A stretch of DNA of 64,000 nucleotides from Pseudonocardia alni (lineage in GTDB: Bacteria; Actinomycetota; Actinomycetes; Mycobacteriales; Pseudonocardiaceae). Made by a program: the position numbers and the translations under genes. The DNA is taken from contig NZ_PHUJ01000003.1 of NCBI RefSeq assembly GCF_002813375.1, positions 5,394,001-5,458,000 of the forward strand. Direction: 5' to 3'. The notes beneath the pieces are model-generated. The model did no database searches. It was not told the origin of the DNA and worked only from the letters and a program-made list of their open reading frames with translations. Shown here piece after piece: positions 1-7,574 of the stretch. Within the stretch, counting starts at the first letter, position 1; every line of letters begins with the position of its first letter.

Positions 1-536
1 GGAGTTGGGGACGCCGTTGGTGAAGTCGGCGGGTATCGCGGCGGTGACCGCGGTGAAGGCGGCGCATCCGGACAAGTTGGTGTTCGCGGACCTGAAGACC
101 GCCGATGCCGGTGAGCTGGAGGCGGATCTGGCGTTCGGTGCGGGTGCGGATCTGGTGACGGTGATGGGGGTGGCCGACGACGACACGGTGCGGGGTGCGG
201 TCGCGGCCGGTGCCCGGCACGGGAAGCGGGTCGTGGCGGACATGATCGGGGTGGTGGACGGGCGGGTCGAGCGGATCCGTCAGGTCGCGGAGCTGGGTGT
301 GGCGTTCGTGGAGATCCATGCGGGTCTGGACGAGCAGGCGCGTCCGGGGTACTCGATCGACCGGTTGCTGGCCGACGGTCGGGCGGCCGGGGTGCCGTTC
401 TCGATCGCCGGTGGGGTGAAGGCGGACACCATCGGGTCGGTGCGTGAGGCCGGGGCGGTGGTCGCGGTGGCCGGTGGGGCGATCTACAACGCCGACGATC
501 CCGCCGCTGCCGCCGCCGAGCTCCAGAAGCGCATCG
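1..536 (+). repeat. Inverted repeat arm A (within hps copy 1)
   Basis: I compared this stretch by eye, line by line, with the reverse complement of 6094-6629 and found no mismatch over 536 bases (position p pairs with 6630-p). Identity ends at base 536, eight bases before the hps stop. The left boundary cannot be seen because the window starts inside the repeat. Confidence 0.95.
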
Positions 537-544
537 GCCGGTGA
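1..544 (+). CDS. hps: 3-hexulose-6-phosphate synthase, copy 1 (5' end outside window)
   Basis: Hexulose-6-phosphate synthase condenses formaldehyde with ribulose 5-phosphate, the entry step of the RuMP cycle; the family is a cytosolic TIM barrel of about 210 residues. The first complete codon is at base 2 and the reading frame was already open before the window, so roughly the first 28 residues are missing. Family motifs are visible: ADLKTAD with the active-site Asp and Lys, the VTVMGVAD strand, and the phosphate-binding SIAGGVK and AGGAIYNA segments. The stop codon overlaps the GTG of tkt (GTGA), so the two are translationally coupled. Bases 1-536 are identical to the inverted second copy at 6094-6629; only the last two codons differ. 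Confidence 0.95.
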   Translation, partial: ELGTPLVKSAGIAAVTAVKAAHPDKLVFADLKTADAGELEADLAFGAGADLVTVMGVADDDTVRGAVAAGARHGKRVVADMIGVVDGRVERIRQVAELGVAFVEIHAGLDEQARPGYSIDRLLADGRAAGVPFSIAGGVKADTIGSVREAGAVVAVAGGAIYNADDPAAAAAELQKRIGR

Positions 545-2676
545 CCGTCCGTACCGCGCCGCCGGGGGCGTCCGTGTCCCCGCCGCGCTCCGACGACGAG
601 CTGGCCCGGTTGACCGCCCCCCGGGTCCCCGCCGACTGGACCGACCTCGACCGGCGCGCCGTCGACACCGCACGCGTGCTGGCGGCCGACGCGGTCGAAC
701 GGTGCGGGAGCGGCCATCCCGGGACCGCGATGAGCCTCGCGCCGGTCGCCCACGCGCTGTTCCAGCGGGTCCTGCGGCACGACCCCACCGATCCGGACTG
801 GCTCGGCCGGGACCGGTTCGTGCTCTCCGCCGGTCATTCCAGCCTCACCCTCTACATCCAGCTCTACCTGTGCGGGTACGGCCTGGAGCTGGACGACCTG
901 AGGTCCCTGCGGACATGGGGCTCGCGGACGCCGGGCCACCCCGAGCACGGCCACACGGCCGGTGTCGAGACGACCACCGGCCCGCTCGGGCAGGGCCTGG
1001 CCAACGCGGTCGGGATGGCGATGGCCGCCCGGCGTGAACGCGGCCTCCTCGACCCGGACGCCGAGCCCGGCACCAGCGTGTTCGACCACCGGATCTACGT
1101 GATCGCCTCCGACGGCGACATCCAGGAGGGGGTGACCTCCGAGGCGTCGTCGCTGGCGGGGACCCAGCAGCTCGGAAACCTCACGGTGATCTACGACAGC
1201 AACGAGATCTCCATCGAGGACGACACCCGTATCGCGCTGTCCGAGGACACCGCGGCACGGTACGAGGCCTACGGGTGGCAGGTCCTGACCGTCGACGGCG
1301 GCGAGGACGTCGCGGCGTTCCTCGACGCCGTCGAGCACAGCAGGGCCGACAGCACCCGCCCGACGCTGATCGTGCTGCGCACGGTGATCGGCTATCCGGC
1401 CCCCGGGCTGATGAACACCGGCGCCGTCCACGGCGCCGCACTGGGCGGTGCGGAGCTCGCCGCGGTCAAGCGCAGCGTCGGTGCCGACCCGGAGCTCAGC
1501 TTCCAGGTCGACGACGACGTGCTGCGGCACACGCGGGAGGCGGCCGACCGCGGCCGTACCGCCCGCGCCGCGTGGCAGGTCGAGGCGGACGCGTGGGCCC
1601 GGGCGAACCCGGAACGTGCGGCGCTGCTGGACCGGCTCCGGCGACGCGAGCTGCCCCCCGGCTGGGCGGACGCCCTGCCGGTCTGGGAGCCCGGTGATGC
1701 CGGTGTCGCCACCCGCAAGGCATCGGGGACGGTGCTGGCGGCGCTCGGCGACAGGCTGCCCGAGCTGTGGGGTGGTTCGGCGGACCTGGCGGGGAGCAAC
1801 AACACGACGATCGCCGGCGCGGACTCCTTCGGCCCGGCCGGGATCTCGACGTCGAGCTGGAGCGCCCGGCCCCACGGACGGACGCTGCACTTCGGCGTCC
1901 GCGAGCACGCCATGGGGTCGATCCTCAACGGGATCGCGCTGCACGGGGGCACCCGGCCCTACGGCGGGACCTTCCTCGTCTTCAGCGACTACATGCGGCC
2001 CGCGGTGCGCCTGGCCGCGTTGATGGAGCTGCCCGTCGTCTTCGTGTGGACGCACGACTCCATCGGGCTCGGCGAGGACGGGCCGACCCACCAGCCCGTC
2101 GAGCAGCTGGCCTCGCTGCGCGCCGTCCCCGGCCTGTCCGTGGTGCGCCCCGCCGACGCGAACGAGACCGCGTACGCCTGGCGGACGGTGCTCGAGAACG
2201 CGGGCCCGGCCGGCCTGGCCCTGACCCGCCAGGCCGTGCCGACCCTGGAGGGCACCTCGCGGGAGGGCGTCGCACGGGGCGGGTACGTGCTCGCAGAGGC
2301 CTCGTCGGGACGTCCGGACGTCGTGCTCGTGGGCACCGGGTCGGAGGTCCAGCTCGCCCTCGGGGCGCGGCGGATGCTCGAGTCGGAGGGCGTCGCCACC
2401 CGGGTGGTCTCCCTGCCCTGCCTGGAGTGGTTCGACGGCCAGGACGAGGACTACCGGAACCGGGTACTGCCCCCGTCGGTCCGGGCGAGGGTCGTCGTGG
2501 AGGCCGGTGTGGCGCAGCCCTGGCACCGCATCGCGGGGGACGCCGGCGAGATCGTCTCGCTGGAGCACTTCGGGGCGTCGGCCGACGTCGCGACGCTGTT
2601 CGAGAAGTTCGGCATCACCGCCGCGGCCGTGGCCGAGGCCGCCCGGCGCAGCCTGGCATCGGTCGGCCGGGCATGA
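541..2676 (+). CDS. tkt: Transketolase
   Basis: Thiamine-diphosphate transketolase, 711 residues, a normal length. It moves two-carbon units between sugar phosphates and here regenerates ribulose 5-phosphate, the formaldehyde acceptor. Visible family features are GSGHPGTAMS near residue 60, the ThDP/metal motif SDGDIQEG followed by an Asn-containing loop around residue 180-220, and the pyrimidine-domain segment GVREHAMG near residue 455. The GTG start overlaps the hps stop by four bases, so the gene is part of the RuMP operon, which argues for a methylotrophy-dedicated isozyme rather than the housekeeping copy. The first 30 residues are Pro/Ala-rich and not conserved in the family. Confidence 0.96.
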   Translation: MTVRTAPPGASVSPPRSDDELARLTAPRVPADWTDLDRRAVDTARVLAADAVERCGSGHPGTAMSLAPVAHALFQRVLRHDPTDPDWLGRDRFVLSAGHSSLTLYIQLYLCGYGLELDDLRSLRTWGSRTPGHPEHGHTAGVETTTGPLGQGLANAVGMAMAARRERGLLDPDAEPGTSVFDHRIYVIASDGDIQEGVTSEASSLAGTQQLGNLTVIYDSNEISIEDDTRIALSEDTAARYEAYGWQVLTVDGGEDVAAFLDAVEHSRADSTRPTLIVLRTVIGYPAPGLMNTGAVHGAALGGAELAAVKRSVGADPELSFQVDDDVLRHTREAADRGRTARAAWQVEADAWARANPERAALLDRLRRRELPPGWADALPVWEPGDAGVATRKASGTVLAALGDRLPELWGGSADLAGSNNTTIAGADSFGPAGISTSSWSARPHGRTLHFGVREHAMGSILNGIALHGGTRPYGGTFLVFSDYMRPAVRLAALMELPVVFVWTHDSIGLGEDGPTHQPVEQLASLRAVPGLSVVRPADANETAYAWRTVLENAGPAGLALTRQAVPTLEGTSREGVARGGYVLAEASSGRPDVVLVGTGSEVQLALGARRMLESEGVATRVVSLPCLEWFDGQDEDYRNRVLPPSVRARVVVEAGVAQPWHRIAGDAGEIVSLEHFGASADVATLFEKFGITAAAVAEAARRSLASVGRA

Positions 2677-2704
2677 CCGGGACGACGACGAGAGGGAGAA
2701 CGCG

Positions 2705-3292
2705 ATGACCCGCCAGATGACCCACGACCTGACCCCGGGCGAGTTCTCGGTCGCCACCCGCGCCGTCGTCGACGAGGTGCAGCGGGTCAGCGCCAGGATC
2801 GAGCCCGAGGCATGGACCCGTGCGGGCGCCCTGCTGCTGCGCGCCCGCACGGTCTTCACCGTGGGGACCGGGCGCAGCGGTCTGGCGCTGAACATGGCCG
2901 CGATGCGCTTCATGCACCTCGGGCTGCCGACCCACGTCGTCGGGGAGGTCACCGCTCCGGCGATCGGAGCGGGCGACGTCCTGGTGGCGGCGTCGGGCTC
3001 GGGCACGACGGGACGTGTGGTCCGGGCGGCCGAGACGGCCCGGGCCCAGGACGCGGACGTGATCGCACTGACCACGGCGGCCGGCTCGCCGCTGGCCGAG
3101 ATCGCGACCGAGACCCTGGTGGTGCCGGCCGCCGACAAGCAGGACTTCGACGGCAGCGCCTCCGTCCAGTACGCGGGCAGCCTCTTCGAGCAGTCGGTGC
3201 TGCTGATCAGTGACGCGCTGTTCCACACGCTCTGGAAGTCCGGGGACAGCCAGGCCCGCGACCTCTGGCGGCTGCACGCCAACCTCGAGTGA
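2705..3292 (+). CDS. phi: 6-phospho-3-hexuloisomerase
   Basis: The second RuMP enzyme: it isomerises hexulose 6-phosphate to fructose 6-phosphate. At 195 residues it is a typical one-domain SIS protein. The sugar-phosphate-binding motifs VGTGRSG (residues about 58-64) and the Ser-rich ASGSGTTG segment (about 97-104) are present, and the C-terminal half carries the FEQSVLLISDAL helix seen in Phi proteins. The frame is open further upstream, but the ATG at 2705 follows a GAGAGGGAG ribosome-binding sequence and gives the family's length. It lies 28 bases after tkt and 42 bases before glpX. In many organisms hps and phi are adjacent or fused; here tkt sits between them. Confidence 0.95.
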   Translation: MTRQMTHDLTPGEFSVATRAVVDEVQRVSARIEPEAWTRAGALLLRARTVFTVGTGRSGLALNMAAMRFMHLGLPTHVVGEVTAPAIGAGDVLVAASGSGTTGRVVRAAETARAQDADVIALTTAAGSPLAEIATETLVVPAADKQDFDGSASVQYAGSLFEQSVLLISDALFHTLWKSGDSQARDLWRLHANLE

Positions 3293-3334
3293 GTCCGACC
3301 GCCGTGCCCGCCCGACCGACCCGAGGAGCCCGAC

Positions 3335-4306
3335 ATGTCGGCACCCGACATCAGCACACTGGAGGCGGTGGCCCTGGAGGCGACCCGCAGCGCCGCGGTG
3401 GCCGCCTACCCGTGGGCCGGCCGTGACGATCAGGATGCGGCCGACGCAGCGGCCACCGAGGCGATGCGCACAGCGCTGGCCCGCGCACCGGGGCGGGGGA
3501 CGGTGGTCATCGGGGAGGGGGAGAAGGACGACGCCCCCATGCTGTTCAACGGCGAGATCGTCGGGACCGGTGACGGGCCCGACTTCGACATCGCCGTCGA
3601 CCCCCTGGAGGGCACGTCGTTCTGTGCCCGGGACCTGCCCGGGGCGCTGGCGACGATCGCGTTCGGCCGGACGGGATCGTTCTGGTCGCCCGGCCCCGGC
3701 TTCTACATGGACAAGATCGTCGTTCCGCCTGCCGCGCGCGACGTCGTCGATCTGGACGACCCGCCCGAGCGCACCGTCGCCAAGGTGGCGGAGGCCGTGG
3801 GCAAGAAGGTCGGCGACCTGCGTGTGATGATCATGGACAAGCCACGCCACGCGGAGCTGATCGCCCGGGTGCTGCGGGCCGGTGCGGCGGTGCAGACCCC
3901 GGCCGGGGGCGACGTCGGCGGGAGCCTGGCGGTACTGACGCCGACCCTCGACGTCGATCTCCTGCTCGGCGTGGGGGGCACCCCGGAGGGTGTGCTGACG
4001 GCAGCCGCCGTCCGCGCGCTCGGCGGCGGGATGCTGGGCCGGCTCGCACCGCAGCGCGAGGCGGAGGCGGTGGCCCTGCGCGCCGCGGGCCGGTCGACCG
4101 ACCGCATCCTGCGCTGTGAGGAGCTGGTGGCGGACACGGCCTTCTTCGCCGCCTCCGGGGTGAACGGGGGCCCGTTGCTCGGCAGGCCCCGCAGCAGCGG
4201 CGGCACCACCGTCGTCGAGTCCCTGCTGATCACCGACGGGCAGATCCGCCATGTCACCCACACGACCTTCGACCGGGCCACCGGGACGAGGAGGGAGCAG
4301 CCGTGA
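3335..4306 (+). CDS. glpX: Class II fructose-1,6-/sedoheptulose-1,7-bisphosphatase
   Basis: GlpX-type bisphosphatase, 323 residues, normal length. The Li+-sensitive phosphatase signature is present: GEGEKDDAPML near residue 62 and the metal-binding DPLEGTSFC near residue 89, with the C-terminal GGTPEGVLTAAAVR segment. In a RuMP operon it most plausibly dephosphorylates sedoheptulose 1,7-bisphosphate or fructose 1,6-bisphosphate during the rearrangement that regenerates ribulose 5-phosphate; that preference is inferred from context. The ATG at 3335 has a GAGGAG sequence eight bases upstream. Its stop overlaps the next gene's GTG. Confidence 0.95.
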   Translation: MSAPDISTLEAVALEATRSAAVAAYPWAGRDDQDAADAAATEAMRTALARAPGRGTVVIGEGEKDDAPMLFNGEIVGTGDGPDFDIAVDPLEGTSFCARDLPGALATIAFGRTGSFWSPGPGFYMDKIVVPPAARDVVDLDDPPERTVAKVAEAVGKKVGDLRVMIMDKPRHAELIARVLRAGAAVQTPAGGDVGGSLAVLTPTLDVDLLLGVGGTPEGVLTAAAVRALGGGMLGRLAPQREAEAVALRAAGRSTDRILRCEELVADTAFFAASGVNGGPLLGRPRSSGGTTVVESLLITDGQIRHVTHTTFDRATGTRREQP

Positions 4307-5673
4307 CCCTGCACCGGGACGACCTCCGGGTCCGCGAACTGGGTGAGTGCCGCTACGACTCGCCGATGGCGGGCCTGCTCACCGCCAAACAGACCTCACC
4401 GCACTACGTGGCCGAGGGTGACCGGGTCCTCCTCGAGGACACCGTCTCGATGCTGGCCGAGCACGACCGGCCCTCCGTCGAGGCCGCGAGCTTCGAGGCG
4501 GCAGGTCCGCGTCGGCGGATCTACTTCCGGCCCGAGGGGGTCACCGCCGGGATCGTCACCTGCGGAGGGCTCTGCCCCGGCCTGAACAACGTGATCCGCG
4601 GCCTGGTGCAGGAGCTGACCGTGCACTACGGGGTCGAGCGCATCCTCGGCTTCCGCAACGGTCTGGAGGGACTGACGGCGGCCCGTGTCGACGACACGGT
4701 CGAGCTGACCCTCGACGACGTCCGCGACATCCAGAACTCCGGGGGCACGATCCTGGGCAGCTCGCGCGGCGGCCACGACCCGGACGAGATGGTCGACAGC
4801 CTCGTGTCCCGCGGTGTCGACATGCTGTTCGTGGTCGGGGGCGACGGGGGGATGCGCGCGGCCACCTGCATCAGCACGGCGATCCGGGCACGGGGCCTCG
4901 ACATCGCCGTCATCGGCGTCCCCAAGACGATCGACAACGACCTGCCCTTCACCGACCAGTCGTTCGGGTTCCAGAGCGCGTTCGCCCGGGCCACGGAGTT
5001 CATCACCGCGGTCGCGGTCGAGGCCGCCGCGAGCCGCGACGGTGTCGGCATCGTCAAGCTCATGGGCCGCCACTCGGGGTTCATCGCGAGCTACGCGGCG
5101 CTGGCCTCGAGTCTGGCCGACATCGTGCTGATCCCCGAGGTGCCGTTCGCCCTGGACGGTGACGACGGCCTCCTCGCGCACGTCGAGAGGCACGTGCGGA
5201 CCGCGGGACACGTCGTGATCGTCCTCGCCGAGGGGGCGGGTCAGGACCTGCTGGCGGAGCACCCGGTGGCCGGGTCGGCGACCGACGCCTCGGGGAACGT
5301 CCGGCTGGGCGACGTCGCCGAGCTCCTGCGGGAGCGCGTCGGCACGCACCTCACCGACGCGGGCCTCGCCCCCACGATCCGCTACATCGACCCCAGCTAC
5401 GCGATCCGCAGCGTGGCCGCGAACGCCTACGACAGCGTCTACTGCCTGCGCCTGGCGCACGCCGCGGTGCACGCGGCCATGGCGGGACGCACCGAGGCCG
5501 CGGTCGCGCGCTGGCGTCGCCGGTTCGTCCACGTCCCGCTGACCCTGATGACCAGCCGTCGCAACCAGGTCGACCCGAACGGCGACATGTGGCTGTCGGT
5601 GCTGGAGGCGACCTGCCAGCCCGCCGGGTTCGGCGCGGCCGGCGCACACCCCCTCCACGCGGGGTTCTGCTGA
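4303..5673 (+). CDS. 6-phosphofructokinase, plant/TP0108-like type
   Basis: 456 residues, clearly longer than the about 340-residue bacterial PfkA. The catalytic segment PKTIDND (residues about 205-211) and phosphate-binding GGDGG (about 178-182) are present. The Gly in GGDG is the ATP-type residue at the position where pyrophosphate-dependent enzymes carry Asp, while the Lys of PKTIDND is shared with plant PFKs and PPi enzymes. The Gly+Lys combination is that of plant-type ATP-PFKs, so ATP is the likelier phosphoryl donor, with PPi not excluded. The GTG start overlaps the glpX stop (GTGA). It ends the RuMP operon just before a perfect palindrome. Together with an aldolase not in the window it would open the glycolytic cleavage branch of the RuMP cycle. 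Confidence 0.9.
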   Translation: MTLHRDDLRVRELGECRYDSPMAGLLTAKQTSPHYVAEGDRVLLEDTVSMLAEHDRPSVEAASFEAAGPRRRIYFRPEGVTAGIVTCGGLCPGLNNVIRGLVQELTVHYGVERILGFRNGLEGLTAARVDDTVELTLDDVRDIQNSGGTILGSSRGGHDPDEMVDSLVSRGVDMLFVVGGDGGMRAATCISTAIRARGLDIAVIGVPKTIDNDLPFTDQSFGFQSAFARATEFITAVAVEAAASRDGVGIVKLMGRHSGFIASYAALASSLADIVLIPEVPFALDGDDGLLAHVERHVRTAGHVVIVLAEGAGQDLLAEHPVAGSATDASGNVRLGDVAELLRERVGTHLTDAGLAPTIRYIDPSYAIRSVAANAYDSVYCLRLAHAAVHAAMAGRTEAAVARWRRRFVHVPLTLMTSRRNQVDPNGDMWLSVLEATCQPAGFGAAGAHPLHAGFC

Positions 5674-5731
5674 GCCTGCCCGCCGCTGCGGGGACGGACC
5701 CGCCCGCGCCGGGGGAGGACATCGCACGACC

Positions 5732-5763
5732 GCGGCCCGGGACAGGTACCTGTCCCGGGCCGC
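5732..5763. terminator. Bidirectional hairpin between convergent pfk and the hps-2 operon
   Basis: A perfect 32-base palindrome with CCGGGACAGG as the core of the left arm lies between the stop of the plus-strand pfk gene (5673) and the stop of the minus-strand 97-residue gene (5796). No U-tract is visible, which is usual for actinobacterial terminators. Position and symmetry support a shared terminator. Confidence 0.75.
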
Positions 5764-5795
5764 CGTCGTCGCATCGGCCCACGGGCCGTCCGGGC

Positions 5796-6089
5796 TCAGG
5801 GGCGCCGTGGCCAGAGGCTCGAGAACTCCGGATTGTCGTCGTCGAGGATGCGGAACGCGAGACCGATGGCCTCGTTCGGATCGATCTGATCGACACCGGA
5901 GTCGCCCCGGGCGAGCCGCTCGAAGAGGTCCGCCAGCACGTCCGCCTCGGCGGGGGACAACCGCGGGTCACGGGCGCAGCGGACGTAGCGCATCCGCACC
6001 ACCCGTGCGGTCTGCAGCATCAGGTCGCCGTAGGCGTTCACCGGTGTCTCCGGACTCGTTCGTCGTATCTCCACGGGCGCTCCACTCAC
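5796..6089 (-). CDS. Small hypothetical protein coupled to hps copy 2
   Basis: 97 residues, acidic, no membrane segment, no Cys cluster, family not recognised. The GTG start overlaps the hps-2 stop by four bases (GTGA), so it should be translated by ribosomes finishing hps. A central stretch (SPAEADVLADLFERLARGD, about residues 43-61) looks like an amphipathic helix and the C-terminus ends in WPRRP. Codons use G or C at almost every third position, which supports a real gene. Context suggests a partner or modulator of formaldehyde fixation, but no function can be assigned. Confidence 0.75.
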   Translation of the reverse strand: MSGAPVEIRRTSPETPVNAYGDLMLQTARVVRMRYVRCARDPRLSPAEADVLADLFERLARGDSGVDQIDPNEAIGLAFRILDDDNPEFSSLWPRRP

Positions 6090-6715
6090 GAGACGATGCG
6101 CTTCTGGAGCTCGGCGGCGGCAGCGGCGGGATCGTCGGCGTTGTAGATCGCCCCACCGGCCACCGCGACCACCGCCCCGGCCTCACGCACCGACCCGATG
6201 GTGTCCGCCTTCACCCCACCGGCGATCGAGAACGGCACCCCGGCCGCCCGACCGTCGGCCAGCAACCGGTCGATCGAGTACCCCGGACGCGCCTGCTCGT
6301 CCAGACCCGCATGGATCTCCACGAACGCCACACCCAGCTCCGCGACCTGACGGATCCGCTCGACCCGCCCGTCCACCACCCCGATCATGTCCGCCACGAC
6401 CCGCTTCCCGTGCCGGGCACCGGCCGCGACCGCACCCCGCACCGTGTCGTCGTCGGCCACCCCCATCACCGTCACCAGATCCGCACCCGCACCGAACGCC
6501 AGATCCGCCTCCAGCTCACCGGCATCGGCGGTCTTCAGGTCCGCGAACACCAACTTGTCCGGATGCGCCGCCTTCACCGCGGTCACCGCCGCGATACCCG
6601 CCGACTTCACCAACGGCGTCCCCAACTCCAGAATGTCCACGAACTCCGACACCCGATTCGCCAGCGTCAACGCCGACGGAAGATCCAGAACATCCAAAGC
6701 CACCTGCAACTGCAC
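6086..6715 (-). CDS. hps: 3-hexulose-6-phosphate synthase, copy 2 (complete)
   Basis: The complete second copy, 209 residues, beginning with the conserved QLQVALDVL strand. I chose the GTG at 6715 because GAGGAG lies just upstream and the length matches the family; a longer open frame to 6814 would add a Cys/Trp-rich tail absent from Hps proteins. The protein equals copy 1 over all comparable residues except the last two (Val-Ser here, Gly-Arg there). It is divergent from rpe, with a 151-base shared upstream region, and its stop overlaps the GTG of the 97-residue gene. Two genes for one enzyme on separate promoters would allow high Hps dosage when formaldehyde is toxic. Confidence 0.96.
   Translation of the reverse strand: MQLQVALDVLDLPSALTLANRVSEFVDILELGTPLVKSAGIAAVTAVKAAHPDKLVFADLKTADAGELEADLAFGAGADLVTVMGVADDDTVRGAVAAGARHGKRVVADMIGVVDGRVERIRQVAELGVAFVEIHAGLDEQARPGYSIDRLLADGRAAGVPFSIAGGVKADTIGSVREAGAVVAVAGGAIYNADDPAAAAAELQKRIVS
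6094..6629 (-). repeat. Inverted repeat arm B (within hps copy 2)
   Basis: Perfect inverted partner of bases 1-536. The two arms face each other across about 5.6 kb containing tkt, phi, glpX and pfk. Identity stops at 6094, near the end of hps. Gene conversion or a recent inverted duplication would explain the lack of silent differences. Confidence 0.95.
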
Positions 6716-6857
6716 GACGAACTCCTCACCACGACAACAGGAAGAACAACACCCCCACCGTCGCCCCGCCGACACCCACCCACAACACCACCACACATCC
6801 GGAAAACCGATCACCCGATCCGCACCCCGAATACCCCCACAACCGGAACGGCCGCCC

Positions 6858-6863
6858 TACGAT
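6858..6863 (+). promoter_or_regulatory. -10 box TACGAT of a leaderless rpe promoter
   Basis: TACGAT fits the actinobacterial TANNNT -10 consensus and lies three bases before the ATG at 6867 and six before the in-frame GTG at 6870. A transcript starting about seven bases after the box would begin at or next to a start codon, leaving no room for a ribosome-binding site. Confidence 0.5.
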
Positions 6864-6866
6864 CGA

Positions 6867-7574
6867 ATGGTGTCGAGACATTCGTCGAGAAGAACGCTGT
6901 TCGCCCCGTCCATCCTCTCCGCCGATTTCGCCCGTCTCGCCGAGGAGGCGGACGCGGTGCGCGGTGTCGACGGCCGGGGCGCCGACTGGCTGCACGTGGA
7001 CGTCATGGACGCCCATTTCGTGCCGAACCTGACCCTGGGCCTACCGGTCGTCTCCTCGCTGCTCGCCGCGACCGACCTGCCGCTGGACTGCCACCTGATG
7101 ATCGAGGACCCGGACCGCTGGGCGACGGGCTACGCCGAGGCGGGTGCCCACAACGTCACGGTGCACGCCGAGGCCGCCGCCGATCCCGTGGCCCTGGCAC
7201 GGGACCTGCGCGCGGCAGGCGCCCGCGCGGGGCTCGCGATCCGGCCCAGCACCCCCCTGGATCCCTGGCTCGAGGTGCTCCGGCACTTCGACACCCTGCT
7301 GGTGATGTCGGTGGAGCCCGGGTTCGGCGGTCAGGCCTTCGACCCGGATGTCCTCGACACGGTCCGCCGGGCCCGCACACTGGTCGACACCGGACACCTG
7401 GACCTGGTCGTCGAGATCGACGGTGGCATCAACGCCGACACGATCGAGCAGGCGGCGGAGGCCGGCGTCGACTGCTTCGTGGCCGGATCCGCGGTCTACT
7501 CGGCCGCGGATCCGGCACGGGCGCTGGAGGGGCTGCGCCGCCAGGTCGACGCCGTCCGCGACCGGCGTCGGTGA
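6867..7574 (+). CDS. rpe: Ribulose-phosphate 3-epimerase
   Basis: 235-residue TIM-barrel epimerase interconverting ribulose and xylulose 5-phosphate, needed to regenerate the RuMP acceptor. Family motifs: [13 protein letters not shown] at the N-terminus, the metal-site [32 protein letters not shown] and the catalytic Asp in VEIDGGIN. The frame is open much further upstream, but homology starts here, just after a TACGAT -10 box; the GTG at 6870 may be the true leaderless start. It diverges from hps copy 2. Its stop (7572-7574) directly abuts the stop of the convergent regulator, with no space for a terminator. Confidence 0.95.
   Translation: MVSRHSSRRTLFAPSILSADFARLAEEADAVRGVDGRGADWLHVDVMDAHFVPNLTLGLPVVSSLLAATDLPLDCHLMIEDPDRWATGYAEAGAHNVTVHAEAAADPVALARDLRAAGARAGLAIRPSTPLDPWLEVLRHFDTLLVMSVEPGFGGQAFDPDVLDTVRRARTLVDTGHLDLVVEIDGGINADTIEQAAEAGVDCFVAGSAVYSAADPARALEGLRRQVDAVRDRRR

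Noticed and set aside
484-3357. 957-residue minus-strand open frame across tkt and phi
   Set aside because: Antisense shadow of transketolase and hexuloisomerase; no recognisable domain.
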